DNA of 64,000 bases from Oscillospiraceae bacterium (lineage in GTDB: Bacteria; Bacillota; Clostridia; Oscillospirales; Ruminococcaceae), in NCBI GenBank assembly GCA_009778065.1, contig WRKM01000006.1:43085-107084 (forward strand), written 5' to 3'. Of the stretch, positions 37,401 through 45,704 are shown piece after piece. The first letter of the stretch is position 1, and each line of letters begins with the position of its first letter. The notes under the pieces were generated by a model, which searched no databases, was not told where the DNA came from, and saw nothing but the letters and a program-made list of their open reading frames with translations. The position numbers and the translations under genes are program-made.

Positions 37401-38105
37401 ATAGATACAATAAAGGAGTTTGTACTTCACAGCGATTTTGATGAAGCTGAAAACGCCGCCGCTGAATACATAAATGCTTTATCTCTTAAACAGCGAGAAA
37501 AAACGCCCGCTGGCTGCGATAAAACGGCAAATCCGCCTTTAAAGGAAATAAAAGGATTAAACACAGAAAAGGGGCTTGAACGCTATGAAGGTGACGTGTC
37601 GGTATATCTTAGAATACTACGTTCGTTTGCGGTTAACGCCCGCTCCATGATTAAGTCAATGGGAGTGTTTGAAAAAGATAATTTGAAGGATTATGAAACA
37701 ACAGTACATGGATTTAAGGGTATGAGCTTTGATATTTTTGCAGATGAAACAGGAGAGAAAGCGAAGGCACTCGAATTCGCGGCTAAGGACGGGAACTTGG
37801 ACTATATCCGAGAACATAACCCGCTGTTCATAAAGACCGCTACGGAGCTTATTGACGCTGTTGAAGCCGCCCTTTCGGATATAGACGCTAAAACCGTAAA
37901 GCCGGAAAAAGCCTCGCCTGACGTTGAGGTATTAGCGAGACTTGCCGCCGCTTGTAAGGTTTATGACATGGATGGCGTAGAGGCGGCGATGAAAGAACTC
38001 GACGCTTATAAATATACGTCCGACGACGGGCTTGTACAGTGGATTCGAGATAATGTCGATATTATGAACTACTCGCAAATAACGCAAAAATTATCTGATA
38101 TTTAA
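34491..38105 (+). CDS. cytoplasmic hybrid kinase REC-PAS-PAS-HisKA-HATPase-REC-HPt-HPt
   Basis: A 1204-residue soluble kinase. The first receiver (7-125, ILLDIIMP) and PAS (about 145-270) resemble those of the kinase at 24564. The second PAS (about 285-400) has a four-Cys cluster (CSNWASEICGTDKCGVAC), found in a PAS subgroup that may bind a metal or cofactor. Phospho-His 415 lies in MSHEIRTPMNA; the ATPase has NLLSNAFKYT, DTGHGM and GTGLGL; the second receiver is FMDHMMPIMDG. Two HPt domains follow (His 865 in VHGIKSALANIG, His 1073 in VHGFKGMSFDI). Two phosphotransfer domains in one chain suggest two downstream targets. Confidence 0.92.
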   Translation: MLATQKNKVLIVDDETSNIIALTHILQPDYNIYAVKNGVAAIEAAKKHQPDVILLDIIMPEMDGYMVISALKEYEMTRNIPVIFISGLSDDDDKERGLALGAADYLTKPFSTALVKLRVSNQVKLIEQFRTNEYDIMKYKLSNDALNIALWDMDVVSSEPVNPQNIFKWSAEFRHMLGFSDESDFPNILQSWSERLHPDDYEKTLNAFEAHLTDYTGQIPYDVESRIKMKTGEYRHFRALGTTHRDNKGTPIRTAGALMDITEKKQMEREIADNMAKIEKNAHWYKSILDAIPLPVTVTDADMNWTFVNKAVEDFLNMRFEDMLGKPCSNWASEICGTDKCGVACAKRGLRRTFFNRDESSYQIDVEVLHDIEGTVAGFIEVVQDITNIQQLAKERAEVEMTSQAKSAFLANMSHEIRTPMNAILGITEILMQDETLPDGTVEGLGKIYNSCDLLLGIINDILDFSKIEANKLDIIAAEYNTAGLINDSINLNIMRIGEKQIKFEVEVDENIPSKLIGDELRIKQILNNLLSNAFKYTDKGMVSLTAFSETGAKRENGEEDIILVISVQDTGHGMTEAQVDKLFDEYSRFNQDAGHTIEGTGLGLSITQRLINLMGGEIHVQSRPGEGSIFTVRLPQIKTDDEVLGKEVSENLREFRLHYIPSGKKSRIVRHSMSYGSVLVVDDVQTNLYVAEGLMKPYGMKIETAGSGFEAIEKIKNGNVYDIVFMDHMMPIMDGIETTKKLREYGYAHPIIALTANAVAGQAEIFSQNGFDEFISKPIDTRRLNALLNKFIRDKQPPEVIEAELLKNASDEAKKNTESSGTDLLLLESFIKDAHKAVTVLDELCRTKDFEKESNLRTFTITVHGIKSALANIGEAELSKSAFELERAGRESNIELIKTAAPELLKKLHTLIKKLEKNQTTEHGDTDYNIEELLGKLSAVRDACADYNRKDALDAIGKIEKCSKQTKTVIDTIKEFVLHSDFDEAENAAAEYINALSLKQREKTPAGCDKTANPPLKEIKGLNTEKGLERYEGDVSVYLRILRSFAVNARSMIKSMGVFEKDNLKDYETTVHGFKGMSFDIFADETGEKAKALEFAAKDGNLDYIREHNPLFIKTATELIDAVEAALSDIDAKTVKPEKASPDVEVLARLAAACKVYDMDGVEAAMKELDAYKYTSDDGLVQWIRDNVDIMNYSQITQKLSDI

Positions 38106-38119
38106 AAGGAGGAACGGTT

Positions 38120-38908
38120 ATGCAGGAAAAAAGCAGAAGAAAAATTATCATGGTTGACGATGTGGGGTTTTTGTTATTGTCGGCAAAGGAAAGGTTGAAG
38201 GAGCGTTATGAAATTTTTCCCGCAACTTCTGCCGAAACGCTGTTCGGGATTCTTGAAAACATTGAACCCGAAATAATATTACTCGATATAAACATGCCTA
38301 ATGTTGACGGTTATGAAACTATTCAAAAATTAAAAGCCGACTCGCGTTTCGCCGATATTCCCGTTATATTTCTGACGAGCAAGAGCGATAAGGATTCTCT
38401 CATAAAGGGGAAAAATCTCGGTGCGGTCGATTTTATTACAAAACCGTTCACCGATGCGGTGTTAATCGAAAGTATCGAATATCAGCTTGACCCTAAAAAG
38501 CGAGAGCACAACAAACCGTTAATACTCGCTGTTGACGATAATCCGAGCATACTTAAAGCTGTCAACAGTATATTAAACCAACAGTATACGGTACGTACAC
38601 TCACGAATCCCGAAAAATTGCAGGGACTTTTAAAGGTGCTGACTCCTGATTTATTTCTGCTTGATTGTAAGATGCCTATACTGCATGGTTTTGATTTGAT
38701 TCCTATTATACGCGGTTTTAAAAAGCATGAAGAAACGCCGATTATATTCCTGACGTCGGAGGGTACTGTCGATTATATATCTACCGCCATAAGCCAAGGA
38801 GCCTCTGATTTCATCATAAAACCGATAAATAAGGATGTTCTGCTCGAGAAAATTGCATTACACTTAGGAGACTTTGTTATGAAGCGGCGGATTCGCTCTT
38901 TTGAATAG
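38120..38908 (+). CDS. double receiver-domain protein
   Basis: A 262-residue protein made only of two receiver domains: residues 10-125 (IILLDINMP, FLTSKSD, ITKPF) and 132-255 (LFLLDCKMP, FLTSEG, IIKPI). Both have the acidic pair, phospho-Asp, Thr and Lys, so both should be phosphorylated. There is no output domain. It starts after AAGGAGG and is 14 bases after the kinase gene. It probably acts as a phosphate shuttle or sink between the HPt domains and the HD-GYP protein encoded next. Confidence 0.92.
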   Translation: MQEKSRRKIIMVDDVGFLLLSAKERLKERYEIFPATSAETLFGILENIEPEIILLDINMPNVDGYETIQKLKADSRFADIPVIFLTSKSDKDSLIKGKNLGAVDFITKPFTDAVLIESIEYQLDPKKREHNKPLILAVDDNPSILKAVNSILNQQYTVRTLTNPEKLQGLLKVLTPDLFLLDCKMPILHGFDLIPIIRGFKKHEETPIIFLTSEGTVDYISTAISQGASDFIIKPINKDVLLEKIALHLGDFVMKRRIRSFE

Positions 38909-38925
38909 AAATTAGGGAGGAAAAT

Positions 38926-39954
38926 ATGCAAAAGCTTGTATTTGTCGTAGACGACAACGATTCAAATTTGACAATGGCGGCATCGGTGCTGGAAACCGAG
39001 TATCGTGTTTTAACAATGCCCTCTGCCGAGAAAATGTTTTCTCTGCTCAAAAAAAAGCGTCCTGATTTAATTCTGCTCGATGTTGAAATGCCTGAAATGA
39101 GCGGGTTTGAAGCCATGAAGCTACTAAAAGCGAATGAGGCGTATGCGGACATTCCCGTTATATTTCTGACGGGGTTAACCGACTCTGTAAATGAAGCCCA
39201 CGGCATAGAACTCGGTGCGGTAGATTTTATAACAAAGCCTTTTTCGATACCTGTACTTATGAAACGGATTAAAAACCACCTCGATATTGACGAGTTAATC
39301 AGAGAACGTACAGCGCAGCTTGTACATCTGAAAAACGGTGTTGTGTTTATCCTTGCCGATATAGTTGAGAGCCGTGACCAAAATACCGGCGGACATATTG
39401 ACCGTACATCGATATATACAGAAATATTAATAAATGCCATGATTGAACATGGTGTTTATGCCGATGAAATTAAGGACTGGGACTTAGAGTCGGTTATTTC
39501 CTCCGCCAGACTTCACGATGTAGGAAAAATATCTATTTCTGACTTTATTTTAAACAAGCCCGGAAAACTGACCGATGAGGAGTTTGAAATAATGAAAACC
39601 CACGCTTCCATAGGCGGAGAGATTATAGACAGGGCGATAGCGAGAACCGGCGATGCGGAGTTTTTATACAGCGCGAAACTCTTTGCGGCTTATCATCATG
39701 AAAAATGGGACGGCAGAGGGTATTCTCTCGGACTAAAAGGCGAAGAAATCCCCCTGCACGGACGAATAATGGCAGTTATTGACGTATATGACGCTCTCGT
39801 TTCCGAGAGACCTTATAAAAAAGCCTTCTCTCACGAGAAAGCTGTATCTATTATTATGGAGGATGCGGGAACGCATTTTGACCCGCTGATAGCGGAGGTC
39901 TTTTGTAAAGTAAACGAAAAGATAAGACAAGCGGCGTTAAATCACGTCCATTAA
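38926..39954 (+). CDS. response regulator with HD-GYP phosphodiesterase output
   Basis: A 342-residue protein: receiver (residues 4-120, ILLDVEMPEMSG) and an HD-GYP domain (about 140-335) that should hydrolyse cyclic di-GMP. The metal-site motifs are present: HIDRTS, RLHDVGK, THASIGGEII, YHHEKWDGRGY. The eponymous GYP reads GYS here, a tolerated variation in some members. It is the only recognisable output domain in the kinase island. Its last 18 bases overlap the end of aroC on the opposite strand. Confidence 0.92.
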   Translation: MQKLVFVVDDNDSNLTMAASVLETEYRVLTMPSAEKMFSLLKKKRPDLILLDVEMPEMSGFEAMKLLKANEAYADIPVIFLTGLTDSVNEAHGIELGAVDFITKPFSIPVLMKRIKNHLDIDELIRERTAQLVHLKNGVVFILADIVESRDQNTGGHIDRTSIYTEILINAMIEHGVYADEIKDWDLESVISSARLHDVGKISISDFILNKPGKLTDEEFEIMKTHASIGGEIIDRAIARTGDAEFLYSAKLFAAYHHEKWDGRGYSLGLKGEEIPLHGRIMAVIDVYDALVSERPYKKAFSHEKAVSIIMEDAGTHFDPLIAEVFCKVNEKIRQAALNHVH

Positions 39955-40920
39955 AACCAAAGCGGCGATTGCTTCTGCTACAGGTACGGCACGTATAACG
40001 ACACACGGGTCATGTCTGCCTTCTATTTTCAGTTTTACGTTTTCTAAAGTGTTAAGGTCTACACTGTCTTGCTCAAGCGCGATAGACGGTGTGGGCTTTA
40101 ATGCGATTCTGAAAACAAGGGGCATACCTGTCGTTATTCCGCCGAGAAGTCCGCCATGATTATTTGTTACGGTTGATACTTTTTTATCAGCCGCAATAAA
40201 CGAATCATTATTTTCACTGCCCTTTTTTCTGCTTCCCTCAAATCCTGAGCCGAATTCTACACCCTTGACCGCAGGTATACCGAATAACGCACCCGCTAAC
40301 TTACTCTCAAGTCCGAACATCCCGCCGCCTATTCCCGGCGGGAGTCCTTCTGTACGACATTCTATTATACCGCCGACCGAGTCGCCGTTTAAGTTTCTGA
40401 TAAGTTCATACATATCTTCTTTTTCGCCGCTTATACCGCCTATTTCGGTTATATAAGCGGAAATACTTATGCCTCGTCTTTTCAGAATCTGAAGAGCGAC
40501 TGCTCCTGCGGCACAAATCGGTGCGGTAAGTCTACCCGAAAAATGACCGCCGCCCCTCATATCTGCAAAGCCTGAATACTTTATATGAGCCGTAAAATCA
40601 GCGTGACCGGGACGCGGAATCTTTTTAATTTTTTCATAATCAGACGAGCGTGTATTTGTGTTTTCGATGACTATACCTAAAGGTGTGCCTGTTGTCTTTC
40701 CATTATATATACCCGATATAAACCGCGGTATATCGTCTTCTTTTCGCGGCGTGGCTATACTGCCGAATCCTCCCGGAGCGCGGCGTGCCATAAAGGCTTG
40801 AAGCTCTGTGAAATCAATCTCCTCACCGGAGGGAAACCCGTCAACCACTGCGCCGATTGCCTCTCCGTGCGACTCGCCGAAAATTGAGATTTTTAATCTA
40901 TCACCGAATGTTGACGACAT
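39937..40920 (-). CDS. aroC: chorismate synthase
   Basis: It makes chorismate from EPSP with reduced FMN, the last step of the shikimate pathway. The 327-residue protein has FGESHGEAIGAVVDG near the N terminus, RRAPGG, the KIPRPGHADF segment, DMRGGGHFSGRLT and a C-terminal GRHDPCVVIRAVPVAEA, all typical. It overlaps aroA by 20 bases upstream and converges with the HD-GYP gene with an 18-base overlap. It is slightly shorter than the usual 360-390 residues, as in some Clostridia. Confidence 0.97.
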   Translation of the reverse strand: MSSTFGDRLKISIFGESHGEAIGAVVDGFPSGEEIDFTELQAFMARRAPGGFGSIATPRKEDDIPRFISGIYNGKTTGTPLGIVIENTNTRSSDYEKIKKIPRPGHADFTAHIKYSGFADMRGGGHFSGRLTAPICAAGAVALQILKRRGISISAYITEIGGISGEKEDMYELIRNLNGDSVGGIIECRTEGLPPGIGGGMFGLESKLAGALFGIPAVKGVEFGSGFEGSRKKGSENNDSFIAADKKVSTVTNNHGGLLGGITTGMPLVFRIALKPTPSIALEQDSVDLNTLENVKLKIEGRHDPCVVIRAVPVAEAIAALVLMDVI

Positions 40921-42118
40921 ATTGTCCTCCTAATTTCTTATAATCTTCAAAAAAACGCGGATATGATTTTTCTACAGCCTGCGCATCTTTTATTATAACT
41001 TCATTTTCGCAGAAGCAGGCGCAAATCGCCGCCGACATGACAATTCTATGGTCGTTTTTTCCGTCAACAACGCCGCCGTGAAGCTTCTTAATGCCGCTAC
41101 CGTAAATAACGAGGCTGTCTTCGTTTTCCGTGACGTTTGCACCCACGGCTTCGAGCATTTCCCGAACGCCCGAAAGCCGGTCACATTCCTTTAACCTTAA
41201 TCTCGCCGCATTATACAATACGGTTTTCCCTTTCGCAAAAGCGCCGATGACCGACAGAATAGGGAGCATATCGGGTATTTCAGAAACATCGATTTCTATA
41301 CCGTGAAGCTCATTCGGCGAGATTTTGACGGCGTTTTCGCCTATTTCAATATTCGCGCCGAAACGCCTTAAAACATTAATTATTTCTTTATCCCCTTGTG
41401 CGGAGTTCATGTCTAAGCCCGTTACCGTGACAGGCTCACCGATTGCTCCCGCCGCGAGGAAAAACGCCGCATTTGACCAATCGGACTCGACCATAACTTT
41501 TTTCGGAGAAACATATTTTTGATTTCCTTTTACTTTGTAGCCGCCACTATCGCAATTTATTTCAATATTAAATTGTTTCAGCATATCTAAAGTCATATCT
41601 ACATATGCTCTTGATTCAAGCGGTGATGTCAATTTAATTATACTGTCGCCGTCAAGAAGCGGTAATGCAAACAGCAAGCCGCTCACGAACTGCGAGCTTA
41701 TATTGCCGGGCAAAATGTATTCACCGCCTTTGAGACTGCCTGAAACCACGAACGGCGGTTTTTCTGCCGAAAATTCCGCACCGTTTGCACGAAGCGCGTC
41801 AAGTAAATCCGATACAGGACGTTCGGGAAGTCTACCCTCGCCGATAAATTTTGCATTATTACATATGATTACCGACAGAGGCAGTAAAAACCTGAATGTC
41901 GAGCCGCTGTCTTTACAATTTATGACAGGCGCATTTTTATTTTTCATAGCCGAGAGGCAATTTATAGTTGCTTCTATATCGTTTGATGTATCGGTTATAT
42001 GAATTTCAGTTTCGCTCCCACTTAATGCCGCGCAAATTAAAGCGCGGTGTGCCGCCGATTTTGATGTGATTGCCGCTGTTTCACCCGCGAGAGTTTGCGG
42101 AGTTATTTTCACGTCCAT
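40901..42118 (-). CDS. aroA: 3-phosphoshikimate 1-carboxyvinyltransferase (EPSP synthase)
   Basis: It transfers enolpyruvyl from PEP to shikimate-3-phosphate. The 405-residue protein shows the family core: SKSAAHRALICAAL for substrate, DSGSTFRFLLPL, EGRLPERPVSDLL, SSQFVSGLLFALP, SDWSNAAFFLAAGA, and C-terminal RLKECDRL and DGKNDHRIVMSAA. It starts two bases after the aroB stop and overlaps aroC, so the three genes are translationally coupled. Confidence 0.97.
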   Translation of the reverse strand: MDVKITPQTLAGETAAITSKSAAHRALICAALSGSETEIHITDTSNDIEATINCLSAMKNKNAPVINCKDSGSTFRFLLPLSVIICNNAKFIGEGRLPERPVSDLLDALRANGAEFSAEKPPFVVSGSLKGGEYILPGNISSQFVSGLLFALPLLDGDSIIKLTSPLESRAYVDMTLDMLKQFNIEINCDSGGYKVKGNQKYVSPKKVMVESDWSNAAFFLAAGAIGEPVTVTGLDMNSAQGDKEIINVLRRFGANIEIGENAVKISPNELHGIEIDVSEIPDMLPILSVIGAFAKGKTVLYNAARLRLKECDRLSGVREMLEAVGANVTENEDSLVIYGSGIKKLHGGVVDGKNDHRIVMSAAICACFCENEVIIKDAQAVEKSYPRFFEDYKKLGGQYVVNIR

Positions 42119-42119
42119 A

Positions 42120-43196
42120 TTATTGCCGCTCCTCCAACCCGCTTTTAAAAACCTCGAAAAGTTCTTCTGCGTCTATTTCTTTTATCACGCACTTTCCCAC
42201 TCTTTCGGGGATAATTATGTTTATTTTACCGCCATGCCTTTTTTTATCGGACAAGCCCGCTTCGTATAACTGCTTTGCCGTGAAATTCATGTTCAAAACC
42301 CTCGAAAAGCCCGAAAAAGCCTCCTCTATTTCCCCCGAAAAATCGCACTCGCAATAACCTTTTTTATACGCCGCACGCGCCATAATTAACATTCCCAAAG
42401 CGACTGCTTGTCCGTGGCTATAGGCGTGTTCGGTGCATTTTTCAATCGCATGAGCCGCCGTATGCCCGAAATTCAAAAGTTGTCTCTGCCCTTTTTCAAA
42501 CTCGTCAGATGCTACGATTTCACCTTTTATTTCTACGTTTCTTGCGACTATTTCAACAATATCTTTCATATATTCGGTACGTGTTTTACCTTTCAGCTTA
42601 CCGAACAGATTTTCATCGTGAATAAACCCATGCTTGACTGCCTCCGATACGCCATCGGCAAAAGTCACATCACCGAGAGTTTCAAAAGTTTCAGGGTCGC
42701 AAATTACAGCGTATGGCTGATAAAACAAACCCGCTAAGTTCTTCCCTCCCGTGAGATTCACCGCAGTTTTCCCTCCTACGGAAGAATCCACGGCGGCTAA
42801 AAATGTCGTCGGAATCTGAATGTATTTTATTCCGCGAAGGTAAATCCCTGCGGCAAATCCCGCCATATCACCAACGATTCCTCCGCCGAGTGCGATTATA
42901 AAATCCGCACGTGTTACTTTATTCTCTGCTAAAAAGTTAATTATATTAATCAGCTCTGCGGGGTTTTTATGCTTCTCTCCGTTTTCAAAAACATAGCTCA
43001 AAACCTTGAATCCTGCGTTTTCGAGCGGCTTGCGAACCGCGGACTCGTATAAGGGATATACGTTGTCATCGGTTATTATGACCGCAGTTTTTGCTCTGTC
43101 GAATTCTATATGCTCCGCTAATTCTGAAAGCAGACCTTTTCCGATTATTACATCATATGGGGTTTTTGCATTGATTTTGATTTTTCTGTGTTTCAT
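42120..43196 (-). CDS. aroB: 3-dehydroquinate synthase
   Basis: It converts DAHP to 3-dehydroquinate using NAD and a divalent metal. The 358-residue protein has ALGGGIVGDMAGFAAG, QIPTTFLAAVDSSVGGKTAVN, the GVSEAVKHGFI metal-ligand segment and LNFGHTAAHAIE. AGGAACG lies about five bases before the ATG. It leads aroB-aroA-aroC, 20 bases after the potassium channel gene, and may belong to the larger hprK operon. Confidence 0.97.
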   Translation of the reverse strand: MKHRKIKINAKTPYDVIIGKGLLSELAEHIEFDRAKTAVIITDDNVYPLYESAVRKPLENAGFKVLSYVFENGEKHKNPAELINIINFLAENKVTRADFIIALGGGIVGDMAGFAAGIYLRGIKYIQIPTTFLAAVDSSVGGKTAVNLTGGKNLAGLFYQPYAVICDPETFETLGDVTFADGVSEAVKHGFIHDENLFGKLKGKTRTEYMKDIVEIVARNVEIKGEIVASDEFEKGQRQLLNFGHTAAHAIEKCTEHAYSHGQAVALGMLIMARAAYKKGYCECDFSGEIEEAFSGFSRVLNMNFTAKQLYEAGLSDKKRHGGKINIIIPERVGKCVIKEIDAEELFEVFKSGLEERQ

Positions 43197-43216
43197 TTAA
43201 TCGTTCCTCGTATGTA

Positions 43217-44029
43217 TTATTCCTCAACATCTTTACCGCAGTATGGACAAAAGCGTTTATTTCCTTTTGCGTTCATTCTTTCCTCTCGTGCTCTTTCTAT
43301 AAACCCTGCCGATATTATTCCTGTGGGTATGGCGATTAGCCCTATGCTCAGTATTGAAAAAAATGCTCCCAATACTTTTCCCATTGCGGTAATCGGGTAG
43401 ATTTCACCATATCCTACCGTTGTGATTGTTATAACCGACCACCACAGACCGGAGAGAGCGTTTTTAAATACTTCGGGTTGTGCGTCTTTTTCAGCGTTAT
43501 ACATTAAAACAGAGGCAATGACCATTAGCGTAAAAATAATAAAAATTGAGAAAAATAATGACAATGCCTTTTTCTTAAATACGTCAAAGATAGTTGACAA
43601 GGATTTTATATATTCGCGTTTAATTCTGAAAAACCAAAAAATCCGCAAAAGCCTGAAGATTCTTAAAACATCCAAATCAATATAAAGCACTAAACGTAAA
43701 TATGACGGTAATATGGCTATTAAATCAATCAGCATTAAAAATGTAAAAGCATAAGTCAACCGTGCCTTGAAAGGCGTTTTATTCTTGTATATTATATCTG
43801 CCGTCCACAGTCTTAATGTGTATTCAATCGTGAAAATCACAACCGTTGTGACGTCAATAATTCTTAAAATTAAAGATAAAGTTTTAGGTAATTCAAAAGT
43901 GTCGAGTACTATTACAAAAACATTGATTGCGATAAGAGAGACAATAAGCCAATCAAAAACAGTACTCACAAGGTCTTGACTTTTTCGGGGCTGTATAATT
44001 TTATATACACGTTTTTTTAATGCTGTCAT
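43217..44029 (-). CDS. voltage-gated potassium channel with C-terminal CxxC tail
   Basis: A 270-residue six-helix ion channel subunit. S4 carries spaced arginines (VLRIFRLLRIFWFFRIKR), the pore helix leads to the selectivity filter TVGYGE, and a further helix follows. The C-terminal 20 residues (KRFCPYCGKDVEE) form half a zinc ribbon, an addition that could bind metal in the tetramer. The start ATG overlaps the whiA stop by four bases. A channel between whiA and aroB is unusual; functional linkage is unknown. Confidence 0.9.
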   Translation of the reverse strand: MTALKKRVYKIIQPRKSQDLVSTVFDWLIVSLIAINVFVIVLDTFELPKTLSLILRIIDVTTVVIFTIEYTLRLWTADIIYKNKTPFKARLTYAFTFLMLIDLIAILPSYLRLVLYIDLDVLRIFRLLRIFWFFRIKREYIKSLSTIFDVFKKKALSLFFSIFIIFTLMVIASVLMYNAEKDAQPEVFKNALSGLWWSVITITTVGYGEIYPITAMGKVLGAFFSILSIGLIAIPTGIISAGFIERAREERMNAKGNKRFCPYCGKDVEE

Positions 44030-44823
44030 GAATCGTCCCCCGCCCTTAATTTGCAGGCTATATCATTAATTTTACCGAGCCTGTGAAAAACCCCGCTTCT
44101 GCTTAATCGAGGCTCGCACGCCTCGCCGATTTCTTTAAGGCTCATTTCAAAATTATGAACCCGCAGTTCAGCTACGTGACGAAGCTCAGGCGGTAAAAAA
44201 TCCTTACCTTTTTTCTCATATATAAGTTCTATATCCGCAAGCTGTTTTTCTGCCGCACGCGCGGTTTTTTCTATATTCGCAGAGTCACAGTTGACAGCGC
44301 GGTTTACGTTGTTCCGCACTTCTTTATAAATCTTAGCGTTCATTATTTCCATAGAATTCACGCCTGCACCAATATAAGTCAAAAAGTCCGATATTAATTC
44401 GCTTTCCTTTATATACAGCAGCGGTCGGCTCTTTCTCAAACCTTTTTTCACCTGAATTCCGCTTTCGGTAATAAGCGTAAAAAGCTCGTTCCGCTTTTTT
44501 TCATCGGGCATGTTTAGCTCAAGATGATAATTTTTATCCGGGTCGGAAACCGCGCCGCACGATAAAAAAACACCGCGTAAAAAAAGACCCGTCTCACAGT
44601 CGTCGCTCAAAGCGAACGACTCTCCCTTTATATAATCCGTATTAGATTTAGCGGTATCAAACTCGTCGGTTAGCTTTTTATAAAGGGCGGCGACCTGCTC
44701 ATTTTCGGTATTGAATCTTCTCTTTACACCGAAAAGCATACCTCTAAGCAGAATAAGCCGATGATTTTTCACCGTTTCGCGGATTCGGGCGAGTTCGTTT
44801 TTAACATCGCTTGAAAAAGACAT
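44026..44823 (-). CDS. whiA: WhiA-type DNA-binding protein, shortened
   Basis: WhiA proteins regulate sporulation or cell division in Gram-positive bacteria. This 265-residue copy starts with the usual MSFSSDVKNELAR and has the middle GLFLRGVFLSCGAVSDPDKNYHLEL and the C-terminal helix-turn-helix (PPELRHVAELRVHNFEMSLKEIGEACEPRLSRSGVFHRLGKI). The LAGLIDADG-like N-terminal domain is reduced compared with the usual 310 or so residues: the first part of the fold is short and lacks the typical CCRLAELSAL helix. It lies 15 bases after rapZ; the yvcK gene that normally stands between them is absent. Confidence 0.92.
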   Translation of the reverse strand: MSFSSDVKNELARIRETVKNHRLILLRGMLFGVKRRFNTENEQVAALYKKLTDEFDTAKSNTDYIKGESFALSDDCETGLFLRGVFLSCGAVSDPDKNYHLELNMPDEKKRNELFTLITESGIQVKKGLRKSRPLLYIKESELISDFLTYIGAGVNSMEIMNAKIYKEVRNNVNRAVNCDSANIEKTARAAEKQLADIELIYEKKGKDFLPPELRHVAELRVHNFEMSLKEIGEACEPRLSRSGVFHRLGKINDIACKLRAGDDS

Positions 44824-44838
44824 TTAATTCTCCGTATA

Positions 44839-45687
44839 TCAAATATTCTTATGTAAAACTCCCGCGCTGTACCCTTTTTTCGATAAATATTCACGGAAAT
44901 ACTCCGCAAAAGCTACGCTCCTGTGTCTTCCGCCTGTACATCCAAACGCAATTGTCAGACGGCTTTTTCCTTCTCTGACATACTCGGGAATTATGAAGTC
45001 GAATAAATCACTGAGCTTTGTAACAAGTGTTTTTGCGGCATCCGAACTCATAACAAATTCGCGTACAGCCGTGTCAAGCCCTGTTTTTTCTTTAAGCTCC
45101 TCTATGTAAAAGGGATTAGGCAAAAACCGAACGTCAAAAAGCAGGTCAACCTGTCCGGATGTACCGTGCTTAAATCCGAACGACATACAGGTTATATTCA
45201 TCGCGGCAGAAAAATCAAGCTCTAATAATTCTAAAACCCGCTCTTTAAGCCGCGTGACCGGAACGCCCCCCGTATCTATATAAAAATCCGCCGACTGCTT
45301 TAAAGGGGCGAGTATTTCATTTTCAGCGTCAATAGCTTTATCTATATCACCGTCTGCCGCGTCTATCAGAGGATGACGGCGGCGGGTTTCATTAAAACGC
45401 TTTTTTATTATATCCGCTTCTGCGTCCGTAAATAGTAAACGTACACTGTACCCCTGCCCTCTCAGTTCTTTAAGTCTTTCCGGCAGAGACAAGAACATAG
45501 AACCGCCGCGAATATCAGTTACAAACGCGATTTTATTTATCGCAGGATTATCTCTGCAAATTTCTGCAAATTTAGGTATAAGCTGAGGCGGAAGGTTGTC
45601 CGCACAAAAATAACCGGCATCCTCCAGTATGTCCGACACGCAGGATTTTCCCGAGCCTGATACTCCCGTGATTATAATAATTTCCAT
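44839..45687 (-). CDS. rapZ: RapZ/YvcJ family nucleotide-binding protein
   Basis: A 282-residue P-loop protein with Walker A GVSGSGKS and the conserved RapZ C-terminal signature FGFKHGTSGQVDLLFDVRFLPNPFY and IAFGCTGGRHRSVAFAE. In enterobacteria RapZ adapts small-RNA control of GlmS; in Bacillota YvcJ binds nucleotides and its RNA role is less clear. The genomic position between murB and whiA is the usual one. Confidence 0.96.
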   Translation of the reverse strand: MEIIIITGVSGSGKSCVSDILEDAGYFCADNLPPQLIPKFAEICRDNPAINKIAFVTDIRGGSMFLSLPERLKELRGQGYSVRLLFTDAEADIIKKRFNETRRRHPLIDAADGDIDKAIDAENEILAPLKQSADFYIDTGGVPVTRLKERVLELLELDFSAAMNITCMSFGFKHGTSGQVDLLFDVRFLPNPFYIEELKEKTGLDTAVREFVMSSDAAKTLVTKLSDLFDFIIPEYVREGKSRLTIAFGCTGGRHRSVAFAEYFREYLSKKGYSAGVLHKNI

Positions 45688-45704
45688 AATTTTAAACCGT
45701 CCCT

